Shown here: one piece after another, positions 34,797 to 43,521 of the stretch
How the letters are laid out: every line of letters starts with the position of its first letter
Position numbering within the stretch: position 1 is the stretch's first letter
NCBI RefSeq assembly: GCF_014842875.1
Contig: NZ_JACYXZ010000003.1
Span: forward strand, 678,723 to 742,722
Reading direction: 5' to 3'
DNA: 64,000 nt
From: Nocardioides donggukensis
Lineage (GTDB): Bacteria; Actinomycetota; Actinomycetes; Propionibacteriales; Nocardioidaceae
Notes under the pieces: model-generated
The model's input: the letters and a program-made list of their open reading frames with translations, nothing else
Told to the model about the DNA's origin: nothing
Database searches by the model: none
Position numbers and translations under genes: made by a program

Positions 34797-35614
34797 GCGC
34801 CGGTCCCCTTGTGCGCCACGACGAAGACCCGTCGGAACGGCATCACGACGCCCTGCGGGCCGGCTGGGTACGCCGCCCGGAGCCGCTCGCGGAGCTCGGT
34901 CGCAAACTCCGTGCGGAGCGGCTCGGGCAGTGCCTGCAGGGTGGGGCGGGCGCCGGTGCCGGAGACCCAGGTGAAGACCGGGTCCTCGCCGGTGAGCACG
35001 TGGAGGTACGTCGTCTCCCAGGCGTCGACCTCGCAGCCCAGCTCGACGAGCCGCTCGAGGTAGGTCGCCGGGTCGTGCGAGGAGGGTACGGCGACTCCGG
35101 CGAGGTGGGCGGCGTACCGGTCCTGCTCGGCGATCTCCTGGCGCAGCGTGTGGCTCGGCTCGTCGACGTTGCCGGGCACCTGGAAGGCCAGCCAGCCGGT
35201 CGGCGTGATGTTGTCGAGGAGCGGGCCGAGCAGGTCGAGGTGGCCGGGCACCCACTGCAGGGTGGCGTTGGAGACGACCACGTCGACCCGGTGCGGCTCG
35301 CCCGCCCAGGTGCGCAGGTCGCCGACCTCCCAGACGATCCGGTCGTCGGCGGCGCGGGCGGCCTCGATCATCTCGGGGCTGCTGTCCAGGCCGGAGACGG
35401 CGGCGCCGGGCCAGCGGCTCGTGAGCAGGCGGGTGAGGTTGCCGGGGCCGCAGCCGAGGTCGAGCACGGTCTCGGGGTCCTCGGCGGCGATCCGCTGGAC
35501 CAGGTCGACGAACGGACGGCCGCGCTCGCCGGCGTACTCGCAGTAGAGGCCGGGGTCCCAGGTGTGGGGCGTGGTGGTGCCGCGCTGGTCCGGCCGCCCG
35601 GGTGTCGAGTCCAT
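34793..35614 (-). CDS. tam: Trans-aconitate 2-methyltransferase
   Basis: A 273-residue SAM-dependent methyltransferase that esterifies trans-aconitate, an inhibitor of aconitase that forms spontaneously from cis-aconitate. Motif I is VLDLGCGPGNLT, followed by SGLDSSPEMI, VVSNATLQWVPGH and FQVPGNVDEPSH, all typical of Tam. A GAGGGAGTGGC ribosome binding site precedes the ATG. It is divergent from the MarR gene at 35733, with a palindrome between, as in Streptomyces tam/tamR. Confidence 0.9.
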   Translation of the reverse strand: MDSTPGRPDQRGTTTPHTWDPGLYCEYAGERGRPFVDLVQRIAAEDPETVLDLGCGPGNLTRLLTSRWPGAAVSGLDSSPEMIEAARAADDRIVWEVGDLRTWAGEPHRVDVVVSNATLQWVPGHLDLLGPLLDNITPTGWLAFQVPGNVDEPSHTLRQEIAEQDRYAAHLAGVAVPSSHDPATYLERLVELGCEVDAWETTYLHVLTGEDPVFTWVSGTGARPTLQALPEPLRTEFATELRERLRAAYPAGPQGVVMPFRRVFVVAHKGTGA

Positions 35615-35690
35615 GCCACTCCCTCGTCGTCAGGTCGGGGCCCGGCTGGCTGCCGTCGGCACCCCACCCGACCAGTGTGCGGCACTATTT

Positions 35691-35706
35691 ATCTTGATGT
35701 CAAGAT
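35691..35706. promoter_or_regulatory. TamR-type palindromic operator between tam and tamR
   Basis: ATCTTGATGTCAAGAT has 7-bp inverted arms ATCTTGA and TCAAGAT about a 2-bp centre, in an AT-rich patch of the divergent promoter region. It lies about 15 bp upstream of the tamR -10 box. Position and form fit a MarR-family operator. Confidence 0.75.
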
Positions 35707-35720
35707 TCTCGATGGGCGGT

Positions 35721-35726
35721 TAGGGT
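35721..35726 (+). promoter_or_regulatory. Putative -10 box of tamR (leaderless)
   Basis: TAGGGT lies 6 bp before the ATG. The operator palindrome would overlap the matching -35 region. Confidence 0.5.
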
Positions 35727-35732
35727 GGTGCC

Positions 35733-36218
35733 ATGCGCGACGAAGTGGACGACCTGGTCGAGGCGTGGCAGCGCGAGCGCGCCGACCTGGACCTGGGGCC
35801 GGTCGAGGTGTTCAGCCGGATCAGCCGCCTGGCCCGGCACCTGGACCTGGCCCGGCGGCGGGCGTTCACCGACCACGAGGTCGAGTCGTGGGAGTTCGAC
35901 GTGCTGGCGGCGCTGCGGCGGGCCGGTGGCGACTACGCGCTCTCCCCCGGCCGCCTGCTCCGCGAGACGCTCGTGACCAGCGGGACCATGACCAACCGGG
36001 TGGACCGGCTCACCGCCCGCGGGCTGGTCGAGCGGCTGCCCGACCCGCACGACCGGCGTGGGGTGCTGGTCCGGCTGACCGACGAGGGCCGGCGCCGGGT
36101 CGACGGTGCGTTCGAGGCGCTTCTCGACGCCGAGCGCGGCCTGCTGGCCGACCTCCCGGCGCGCGAGCGCACCCAGCTCGCCGCCACGCTCCGCCGGCTC
36201 ATGGCCCCCTTCACCTGA
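35733..36218 (+). CDS. tamR: MarR-family regulator TamR
   Basis: A 161-residue MarR-family regulator. The winged helix-turn-helix includes SPGRLLRETLVTSGTMTNRVDRL and the wing LVERLPDPHDRRGVLVRLT. The N-terminus (VDDLVEAWQRERADLDLGPVEVF) matches TamR of Streptomyces, which controls tam and aconitase-related genes and releases DNA on binding citrate, isocitrate or aconitates. Divergent placement from tam supports this. The first unit of a 32-bp tandem repeat begins at its stop codon. Confidence 0.87.
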   Translation: MRDEVDDLVEAWQRERADLDLGPVEVFSRISRLARHLDLARRRAFTDHEVESWEFDVLAALRRAGGDYALSPGRLLRETLVTSGTMTNRVDRLTARGLVERLPDPHDRRGVLVRLTDEGRRRVDGAFEALLDAERGLLADLPARERTQLAATLRRLMAPFT

Positions 36219-36364
36219 CCCGTCGCTTGTGTCGGCGCCAGGACCGCCGACCCGTCGCTGGTGTCGGCCTCACGACCGCCGACCCGTCGCTGGTGTCGGC
36301 CTCACGACCGCCGACCCGTCGCTGGTGTAGGCCTCACGACCCTCGACCCGTCGCTTGTGTCGGC
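36217..36364. repeat. Five tandem 32-bp repeats
   Basis: GACCCGTCGC begins at 36217, 36249, 36281, 36313 and 36345, each 32 bp apart, within units of the type CGACCCGTCGCTGGTGTCGG plus a 12-bp tail CCTCACGACCGC. The first unit overlaps the tamR stop codon. Units are too alike throughout, without variable spacers, to be CRISPR. Other copies lie at 4226-4247, 36788-36841 and 40218-40345. Confidence 0.85.
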
Positions 36365-36387
36365 CCGAACCCGGCTCGATCGCGACA

Positions 36388-36445
36388 GTCCCTGAGGAAT
36401 GGACCCCTCCGGCTGCCTGAGAGGGGATCGAACGTCCGGGGACTA
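36388..36445. repeat. Nested-hairpin intergenic element overlapping the ABC-F stop, copy 2
   Basis: Outer arms GTCCC (36388-36392) and GGGAC (36439-36443) surround an inner hairpin CCCCTC (36404-36409) / GAGGGG (36421-36426). CGTCCGGGGACTATCC includes the stop codon of the ABC-F gene. It shares GTCCCTGA, CGTCCGGG and GACTATCC with the element at 26314-26372 and may act as terminator. Confidence 0.6.
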
Positions 36446-38350
36446 TCCCTCGAGGATCTCCGCCGCCTCGAGCCAGGACTGCTCGACCTCGTCCTTCTCG
36501 GCGAGCACCTGCTGCAGCTCGGCGCCGAGGGACGAGAGCCGGTCGTAGTCCTGGGCGTGCTCGGCGATCTGGGCGTTGAGCGAGGCCTCACGCTCGGTCA
36601 GCCGGGCGAGCTGCTTCTCGACCCGGGCCAGTGTCTTGCGGGCGGCCCGCTCCTCGGCGCTGCCGGCCCGCGCCCCAGTCGCTCCGGTGTCTGTCACCCC
36701 GGCACCCGCCGCTCCGGCTCCGGCTCCGGACGAGGCCCCCGGGGCCGCCTCGGCCCGCCCCGTGTCCACAGCGCCGGCCCCCGCCCCCGACACAAGCGAC
36801 GGGTCGGCGGCTGTGGCGCCGACACTGGCGACGGGTCGGCGCTCGAGGTACTCGTCGACGCCGCGAGGGAGCATCGAAATCTGCCCGTCGCCGAGCAGCG
36901 CCCAGACCGAGTCGCAGACCCGCTCGAGGAAGTACCGGTCGTGGGAGACCACGACCAGCGTCCCCGGCCAGCCGTCCAGGAAGTCCTCGAGCACGGTCAG
37001 CGTCTCGATGTCCAGGTCGTTGGTCGGCTCGTCCAGCAGCAGCACGTTGGGCTCGGTGAGCAGCAGGCGCAGCAGCTGGAACCGGCGCCGCTCCCCACCG
37101 GAGAGATCCCCGAGTCGAGCGGTCAGCTTGTCGCCGGTGAAGCCGAACCGCTCCAGCAGCGCGGTCGCGGTGACCTCGCCGTCGGCGGTCCTCGTCACCC
37201 GCCGGATCGACTCGACCGTCCCGAGCACCCGGGCATCCGCGTCGAGCGACCCCTCCACCGCCGCCCGGCCACGCCCGGACAGCTCGTCGAGGTGCTGGGT
37301 CAGGTGCTGCAGCGCCACCGTCCGGCCGTGCTTGACCCGACCCTTCTCCGGCGGCAGCGTGCCGTCGAGCAGGGACAGCACCGAGGTCTTGCCGGCGCCG
37401 TTCACCCCGACGATCCCGACCCGGTCGCCGGGTCCGAGCCGCCAGGTCGCGTGCGAGAGCAGCTGCCGGGGCCCGCGGGAGAGATCCACGTCCTCGACGT
37501 CGATGACGTCCTTGCCGAGCCGTTGGGTCGCGAAGCGCTGCAGCTCGAGCCGGTCACGGGGCGGCGGCTCGTCCTCGATGAGGGTCGTGGCGGCGTCGAT
37601 CCGGAACTTCGGCTTCGAGGTCCGTGCCGGCGCTCCGCGGCGCAGCCAGGCGAGCTCCTTGCGCACCAGGTTCTGCCGGCGGGTCTCGGAGGCGGCCGCC
37701 TGGCGCTGCCGCTCGGCCTTGGCGAGCACGAACGCGGCGTACCCGCCCTCGTAGGCGTCAACCACGCCGTCGTGGACCTCCCAGGTGTACTGGCAGACCG
37801 CGTCCAGGAACCACCGGTCGTGAGTGACCACGACGAGCGCCGACGACAGCGTCGTCACGTGCCCGGCCAGCCAGGCCACCGCCTCGACGTCGAGGTGGTT
37901 GGTCGGCTCGTCGAGGATCACCAGGTCGTGCTCGTCGAGCAGCAGCGCCGCCAGCGAGCAGCGGCGGCGCTCGCCACCGGACAGCCCGGAGACCGGCCGG
38001 TCCAGCGAGACCCCGGCCAGCAGCACCTCCACGACCTCGCGGGTGGTGGCGTCCGCCGCCCACTCGTGGTCCTGCTTGCCGCGCAGCACCGCCTCGCGCA
38101 CCGTGTGGTCGTCGTCGAGGGCGTCGCCCTGGTGCAGGTGCCCGATGTGCAGGCCGCGGGAGCGCGAGACCCGACCCGAGTCCGGCGGCTCCAGGCCGGC
38201 GATCACCTCGAGCAGGGTGGTCTTGCCGTCGCCGTTGCGACCGACGACACCGACCCGCTCGCCGCGCGCGATGCCGAGCGAGACCTCGGCGAGCAGCGGC
38301 CGGACGCCGTACGCCTTCGAGACCTTCTCCAGGTTGACCAGGTTCACCAT
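36443..38350 (-). CDS. ABC-F family ATPase (Uup-like) with repeat-derived linker
   Basis: A 635-residue ABC-F protein, a soluble ATPase acting on the ribosome and not in transport. NBD1 has GRNGDGKTT, LSGGERRR and VILDEPTNHLD; NBD2 has GVNGAGKTS, LSGGERRR and LLLDEPTNDLD. A low-complexity linker (about 505-560) includes RPVASVG and DPSLVSG, encoded by two copies of the 32-bp genomic repeat (36788-36841). A C-terminal coiled coil of about 70 residues follows, as in Uup. The ATG directly follows the ispE stop (TAG-ATG). Antibiotic resistance is not implied. Confidence 0.9.
   Translation of the reverse strand: MVNLVNLEKVSKAYGVRPLLAEVSLGIARGERVGVVGRNGDGKTTLLEVIAGLEPPDSGRVSRSRGLHIGHLHQGDALDDDHTVREAVLRGKQDHEWAADATTREVVEVLLAGVSLDRPVSGLSGGERRRCSLAALLLDEHDLVILDEPTNHLDVEAVAWLAGHVTTLSSALVVVTHDRWFLDAVCQYTWEVHDGVVDAYEGGYAAFVLAKAERQRQAAASETRRQNLVRKELAWLRRGAPARTSKPKFRIDAATTLIEDEPPPRDRLELQRFATQRLGKDVIDVEDVDLSRGPRQLLSHATWRLGPGDRVGIVGVNGAGKTSVLSLLDGTLPPEKGRVKHGRTVALQHLTQHLDELSGRGRAAVEGSLDADARVLGTVESIRRVTRTADGEVTATALLERFGFTGDKLTARLGDLSGGERRRFQLLRLLLTEPNVLLLDEPTNDLDIETLTVLEDFLDGWPGTLVVVSHDRYFLERVCDSVWALLGDGQISMLPRGVDEYLERRPVASVGATAADPSLVSGAGAGAVDTGRAEAAPGASSGAGAGAAGAGVTDTGATGARAGSAEERAARKTLARVEKQLARLTEREASLNAQIAEHAQDYDRLSSLGAELQQVLAEKDEVEQSWLEAAEILEG
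36788..36841. repeat. Two 32-bp-family repeat units inside the ABC-F coding sequence
   Basis: CGACACAAGCGACGGGTCGG and CCGACACTGGCGACGGGTCGG lie about 31 bp apart and are the reverse complement of the units at 36217-36364. They encode part of the ABC-F linker in frame. Confidence 0.8.
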
Positions 38351-39277
38351 CTAGATCACTTCCGCTCCGGGGACCGGGCCGTGCGCGAGGACCGTCCGCC
38401 CGTACGGCGCCAGCGCGGCCGCCACCTGCTCGGCGTGGGGACCGTCCTCGCAGAGGAACAGGCAGGTCGGGCCGGACCCGGAGACGAGCGCGGCCAGCGC
38501 GGAGGCCGCGAGCCCGGCCTCGAGGGGGGCGCCCAGCTCCGGTCGCAGCCGCAGCGACGCCGGCTGGAGGTCGTTGCCGACCGCGGCCGCGAGGTCGCGC
38601 ACCGAGCCCGCGGCCAGGGCGTCGACGAGCGCGGCCGGGATCTCCGGGTCCGGTACCACCGAGCCGGCGTGCAGGGCGTCGTACTCGGCGTAGACCGCGG
38701 GCGTGGACATGCCGGCGTCGCGGGTGAGCACCACCCAGTCGTAGCGGCCGGCGTCGGCGAGGGCGGTGACCAGCTCTCCGCGGCCGTGCCCCGCCGCGGA
38801 GCCGCCGAGCAGGCCGAAGGGGACGTCGGAGCCCAGTCGGCCGGCGAGCGCGAGCAGCTCGGACAGCGGCGTGCCGAGCCCCCACAGCGCGTCGCAGGCC
38901 AGCAGCGCGGCGGCGGCGTCGGCCGATCCGCCGGCCAGGCCGCCGGCGACCGGGATGCCCTTGTCGAGGTGCAGCGCGACGCCCGGGTCGCCGGGTCGGT
39001 CGCGGCCGGCGTGCCCGGCCAGCAGCCGGGCCGCCCGCATCGCGAGGTTCGTGTCGTCGAGCGGCACGTCGTCCACCACCACGCCGTCGCGGCCCGAGCA
39101 GGTGAGCGACCAGCCGTCGGCCTCGGTGGCGGTGACCGTCGAGAACAGCGAGATCGCCTGGTAGGCGGTGGCCAGCGGGTGGTAGCCGTCCGGGCGGACC
39201 GGGCCGACGCCGAGGTGCAGGTTGATCTTCGCGGGGGCGCGCACCGACACGGAGGACCCCGCGGACCGAGCCGTCAT
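38351..39277 (-). CDS. ispE: 4-diphosphocytidyl-2-C-methyl-D-erythritol kinase
   Basis: A 308-residue GHMP kinase of the non-mevalonate isoprenoid pathway. It begins [20 protein letters not shown], has the glycine-rich ATP loop [18 protein letters not shown], and [13 protein letters not shown] near the C-terminus. It overlaps the rsmA stop by ATGA, the usual actinobacterial rsmA-ispE order, and abuts the ABC-F gene. Confidence 0.95.
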   Translation of the reverse strand: MTARSAGSSVSVRAPAKINLHLGVGPVRPDGYHPLATAYQAISLFSTVTATEADGWSLTCSGRDGVVVDDVPLDDTNLAMRAARLLAGHAGRDRPGDPGVALHLDKGIPVAGGLAGGSADAAAALLACDALWGLGTPLSELLALAGRLGSDVPFGLLGGSAAGHGRGELVTALADAGRYDWVVLTRDAGMSTPAVYAEYDALHAGSVVPDPEIPAALVDALAAGSVRDLAAAVGNDLQPASLRLRPELGAPLEAGLAASALAALVSGSGPTCLFLCEDGPHAEQVAAALAPYGRTVLAHGPVPGAEVI

Positions 39278-40167
39278 CCCGGCTCCTCCTGCAGCCCCTC
39301 GGCGATCCGGGCGAACTCAGTGATCCCGAGCACCTCGCCGCGGGCCCGCGGATCCACCCCCGCGCGGACGATCGCGGCCTCCGCCGCCGGGGCCGACCCG
39401 GCCAGGCCCGCGAGCGTCGCCCGGAGCGTCTTGCGGCGCTGGGCGAAGGCGGCGTCCACGACGGCGAACACCTGCTCCCGGCTCGCGGTGGTCGCCGGCG
39501 GCTCGCGCCGGGTCCAGGCGACCAGCCCGGAGTCGACGTTCGGCGCCGGCCAGAACACGTTGCGCCCGATGGCGCCGGCCCGACGGACGTCGGCGTACCA
39601 GGCCGCCTTGGCCGACGGCACGCCGTAGGTCTTCGAGCCCGGTGGGGCCGCCAGCCGGTCGGCGACCTCGGCCTGCACCATCACCAGCCCGTGCTCCAGC
39701 GACGGCAGCAGGGCGAGCAGGTGCAGCAGCACGGGCACCGAGACGTTGTACGGCAGGTTGGCGACCAGCGCGGTCGGCGCCGGACCGGGCACCGAGGCGA
39801 CCCGCATGGCGTCCGCGTGCACCACCTCGACGGCGTCGACGTACGCCGGGGCGCGCTCGGCGATCGTCGCCGGCAGCGCGGCGGCGAGCACCTCGTCGAG
39901 CTCCAGGGCGACGACCCGGCGGGCCACCTCGAGCAGGCCGAGGGTCAACGAGCCGAGCCCCGGTCCGACCTCCACCACGACGTCGTCGCCGGTGATCCGG
40001 GAGTCGCGGACGATCCGGCGCACCGTGTTCGCGTCGATGACGAAGTTCTGCCCGCGCTGCTTGGTCGGCCGCAGGTCGAGGGCCGCGGCCATCTGCCGCA
40101 CGTCGGCCGCCCCGAGCAGCCGCGGGCGGTCGCGTCCGGCGGTCGGGTCGGGATCCGCGGCGGGCAT
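39274..40167 (-). CDS. rsmA: 16S rRNA dimethyladenosine transferase
   Basis: A 297-residue KsgA/RsmA, which dimethylates two adjacent adenines in helix 45 of 16S rRNA. Seen are [14 protein letters not shown], the SAM site [24 protein letters not shown], the catalytic [13 protein letters not shown] and [19 protein letters not shown] (40175-40180) lies 7 bp before the ATG at 40167, which favours this leaderless start over a GTG at 40176 that would lie inside the -10 box. Confidence 0.95.
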   Translation of the reverse strand: MPAADPDPTAGRDRPRLLGAADVRQMAAALDLRPTKQRGQNFVIDANTVRRIVRDSRITGDDVVVEVGPGLGSLTLGLLEVARRVVALELDEVLAAALPATIAERAPAYVDAVEVVHADAMRVASVPGPAPTALVANLPYNVSVPVLLHLLALLPSLEHGLVMVQAEVADRLAAPPGSKTYGVPSAKAAWYADVRRAGAIGRNVFWPAPNVDSGLVAWTRREPPATTASREQVFAVVDAAFAQRRKTLRATLAGLAGSAPAAEAAIVRAGVDPRARGEVLGITEFARIAEGLQEEPG

Positions 40168-40174
40168 GCGCGTC

Positions 40175-40180
40175 ACCCTA
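40175..40180 (-). promoter_or_regulatory. Putative -10 box of rsmA (leaderless)
   Basis: TAGGGT ends 7 bp before the ATG at 40167 and includes the competing GTG codon. Confidence 0.5.
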
Positions 40181-40217
40181 GTGCCGCCGCGCCGACGGTC
40201 CCGGCACGGCCCCACTC

Positions 40218-40344
40218 CACGCACCCGGCGACCCGTCGCCAGTGTCGACCGACAACACCGCGACCCGCCGCTCGTGTCCGGTGGGGACCGGACACAAGCG
40301 ACGGGTCGAGGGTGCTCAGGCCGACAGAAGCGACGGGTCGGCGA

Positions 40345-40345
<1 letters not shown>
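40218..40345. repeat. Inverted array of 32-bp-family repeats between rsmA and the rpfB-like gene
   Basis: Two units in one direction (starting about 40218 and 40250, 32 bp apart) are followed by two in the other (about 40291 and 40323, again 32 bp apart). The array can fold into a long hairpin just beyond the rpfB-like stop codon and may serve as a terminator. Confidence 0.75.
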
Positions 40346-41668
<1,323 letters not shown>

Positions 41669-41751
41669 CGCCAACTCCTCGACCCCCGACTTGAGGAGAT
41701 TGTGAGGCGTCTCTCGTCCCCGGTGTGACGTGGATCAACGGCCAGGAGGAC

Positions 41752-42639
41752 TCACCAGGGGCCGTAGAGGGCGCTCGTGTTGGCGTCCACCGCCGCGCAC
41801 AGGCCGGCCAGGTCGTCCCCCCGCACCTGCGCCATCGCGCGCATCGTGAGCGGCACCAGGTAGGAGGCGTTCGGCCGGCCGCGGTACGGCGTGGGGGTCA
41901 GGAACGGCGCGTCGGTCTCGACCAGGACCCGGTCCGCCGGGGTGACCCGCAGCGCCGCGCGCAGCGGATCGGCGTTCTTGAACGTGACCGTCCCGGCGAA
42001 GCTGAGGTGCGCCCCCCGGTCGAGGCAGGCGCGGGCCACGTCGGCGTCCCCGGAGAAGCAGTGCATCACCCAGCGCTCGGGGGCACCCTCCTCGTCGATG
42101 ACCCGCAGCACCTCGTCGTGGGCGTCGCGGTCGTGGATCATCAGCACCTTGTCGAGGCGCTTGGCCAGGTCGATGTGCCGTCGGAAGGACTCGACCTGCG
42201 CGTCGCGGCCCTCGGCACCGGTGCGGTAGTGGTCCAGCCCGGTCTCCCCCACCGCCCGCACCCGGGGGTCCCGGGCGAGCTCGGCGATCTCCGCGATCGC
42301 CGTGTCGAGCTCGCCCGCCGCGGCGAGCCGGGGCGCCTCGTTGGGGTGCAGCGCGACCGCCGCCACCAGCGCGTCGTACCGCCCGGCCGCCTCGACCGCC
42401 CACCGGGCGCCGGGCAGGTCGCAGCCGACCTGCACGATCCGGGTGACCCCGACCTGCGCCGCGGCCGCGATCGCCTCCTCGGTGCCGAACCAGTCGTCGC
42501 CGTCGGCGATGTCGAGGTGGCAGTGGTTGTCCGCGACCGGGTGCGGCAGCGGCTCGGGGGCCGGTGGCGGCGTCCGGTCCCGGCGGCTCCCGGTCTTCTC
42601 CTCGGTGGCGGCCCGGCTGCGGGTGGGGCGGTCGGTCAT
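41752..42639 (-). CDS. tatD: TatD-family metal-dependent deoxyribonuclease
   Basis: A 295-residue TatD-like hydrolase, a magnesium-dependent DNase in studied relatives. A polar N-terminal tail of about 35 residues precedes DNHCHLDI (metal HxH). Other conserved parts are VGETGLDHYR, MIHDRDAH, MHCFSGDADVA, LSFAGTVTFKNA and VETDAPFLTPTPYRG. The ATG overlaps the rsmI stop by ATGA. It lies upstream of the rpfB-like gene, as in many actinobacteria. Confidence 0.92.
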   Translation of the reverse strand: MTDRPTRSRAATEEKTGSRRDRTPPPAPEPLPHPVADNHCHLDIADGDDWFGTEEAIAAAAQVGVTRIVQVGCDLPGARWAVEAAGRYDALVAAVALHPNEAPRLAAAGELDTAIAEIAELARDPRVRAVGETGLDHYRTGAEGRDAQVESFRRHIDLAKRLDKVLMIHDRDAHDEVLRVIDEEGAPERWVMHCFSGDADVARACLDRGAHLSFAGTVTFKNADPLRAALRVTPADRVLVETDAPFLTPTPYRGRPNASYLVPLTMRAMAQVRGDDLAGLCAAVDANTSALYGPW

Positions 42640-43481
42640 CGGCGCCCCACCACCGCGTCGTACACCTCGCGCTTGGGGACGCCGGCGCGCTGCGCCACCT
42701 CCCGGATCGCGTCCTTGGGGGTCATCCCGTCCCCCTCGTTCGCGCTCACCAGCTCCCGCCACAGGGCGGGGTCGTGCGGAACGGCCGGACGGTCCTCGGC
42801 TCCCTGCACGACCAGGGTGACCTCGCCGCGGATCCCGTCCGCCGCCCACTCGACGAGCTCGCCGAGCGGGCCGCGGCGCACCTCCTCGTGGGTCTTCGTC
42901 AGCTCCCGGCACACGGCCGCCGGCCGGTCCGGGCCGAACGCCTCGGCCAGCGCGGCCAAGGCCGCGGCCGTGCGGTGCGGCGCCTCGAAGAAGACCATCG
43001 TGCGCCGCTCCTCGGCGAGCGCCGCGAGCCGTCGGCCGCGCTCCCCGGCCTTGCGGGGCAGGAACCCCTCGAAGCAGAACCGGTCGACCGGCAGACCGGA
43101 GACCGCCAGCGCGGTGAGCACGGCGCTGGGCCCGGGGACCGCGGTCACCTCGATCCCGGCCTCCACCGCCGCCGCCACCAGGCGGTAGCCGGGGTCGGAG
43201 ACGCTGGGCATGCCGGCATCGGTCACGAGCAGCACCCGGTCCCCGGCCAGCAGCGCCTCGAGCAGCTGCGGGGTGCGACCGGCCTCGTTGCCCTCGAAGT
43301 AGGACACCACCCGGCCGGTCAGGGTGACGTCGAGGTCGGTGGTGAGCCGCTTGAGCCGCCGGGTGTCCTCGGCCGCCACCACGTCGGCGCCGGCCAGCTC
43401 GCCGGCCAGCCGGGGCGGCGCGTCGTCGGGCCGCCCGATGGGCGTCGCCGCCAGCACGAGTACGCCGGCACGGTCGGTCAT
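42636..43481 (-). CDS. rsmI: 16S rRNA (cytidine-2'-O-)methyltransferase
   Basis: A 281-residue RsmI, methylating the ribose of C1402 in 16S rRNA. Diagnostic stretches are LVLAATPIGRPDDAPPRL, VAAEDTRRLKRL, LVTDAGMPSVSDPGYRLV, AVPGPSAVLTAL, FCFEGFLPRKAGER and FEAPHRTAAAL. The ATG at 43481 is preferred; another in-frame ATG lies at 43496. It is divergent from the mannosyltransferase gene. Confidence 0.95.
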   Translation of the reverse strand: MTDRAGVLVLAATPIGRPDDAPPRLAGELAGADVVAAEDTRRLKRLTTDLDVTLTGRVVSYFEGNEAGRTPQLLEALLAGDRVLLVTDAGMPSVSDPGYRLVAAAVEAGIEVTAVPGPSAVLTALAVSGLPVDRFCFEGFLPRKAGERGRRLAALAEERRTMVFFEAPHRTAAALAALAEAFGPDRPAAVCRELTKTHEEVRRGPLGELVEWAADGIRGEVTLVVQGAEDRPAVPHDPALWRELVSANEGDGMTPKDAIREVAQRAGVPKREVYDAVVGRR

Positions 43482-43507
43482 CACGCCCCCGATCATGGCA
43501 GCCGCCG

Positions 43508-43513
43508 TAGAGT
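43508..43513 (+). promoter_or_regulatory. Putative -10 box of the mannosyltransferase gene
   Basis: TAGAGT lies 8 bp before the GTG at 43522. Confidence 0.45.
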
Positions 43514-43521
43514 CTGCCGAC

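Noticed and set aside
36217..36364. Possible CRISPR array
   Set aside because: The units repeat every 32 bp with the whole unit conserved, so there are no unique spacers, and no cas genes are present.
36443..38350. ABC-F antibiotic resistance determinant
   Set aside because: The coiled-coil C-terminus and housekeeping position beside ispE fit the Uup type; no long interdomain resistance-type extension can be identified.
34373..39628. A 1751-codon open frame on the plus strand
   Set aside because: It crosses tam, tamR, the tandem repeats, ABC-F, ispE and rsmA in the wrong frame. Its length only reflects scarcity of stop codons at high GC.
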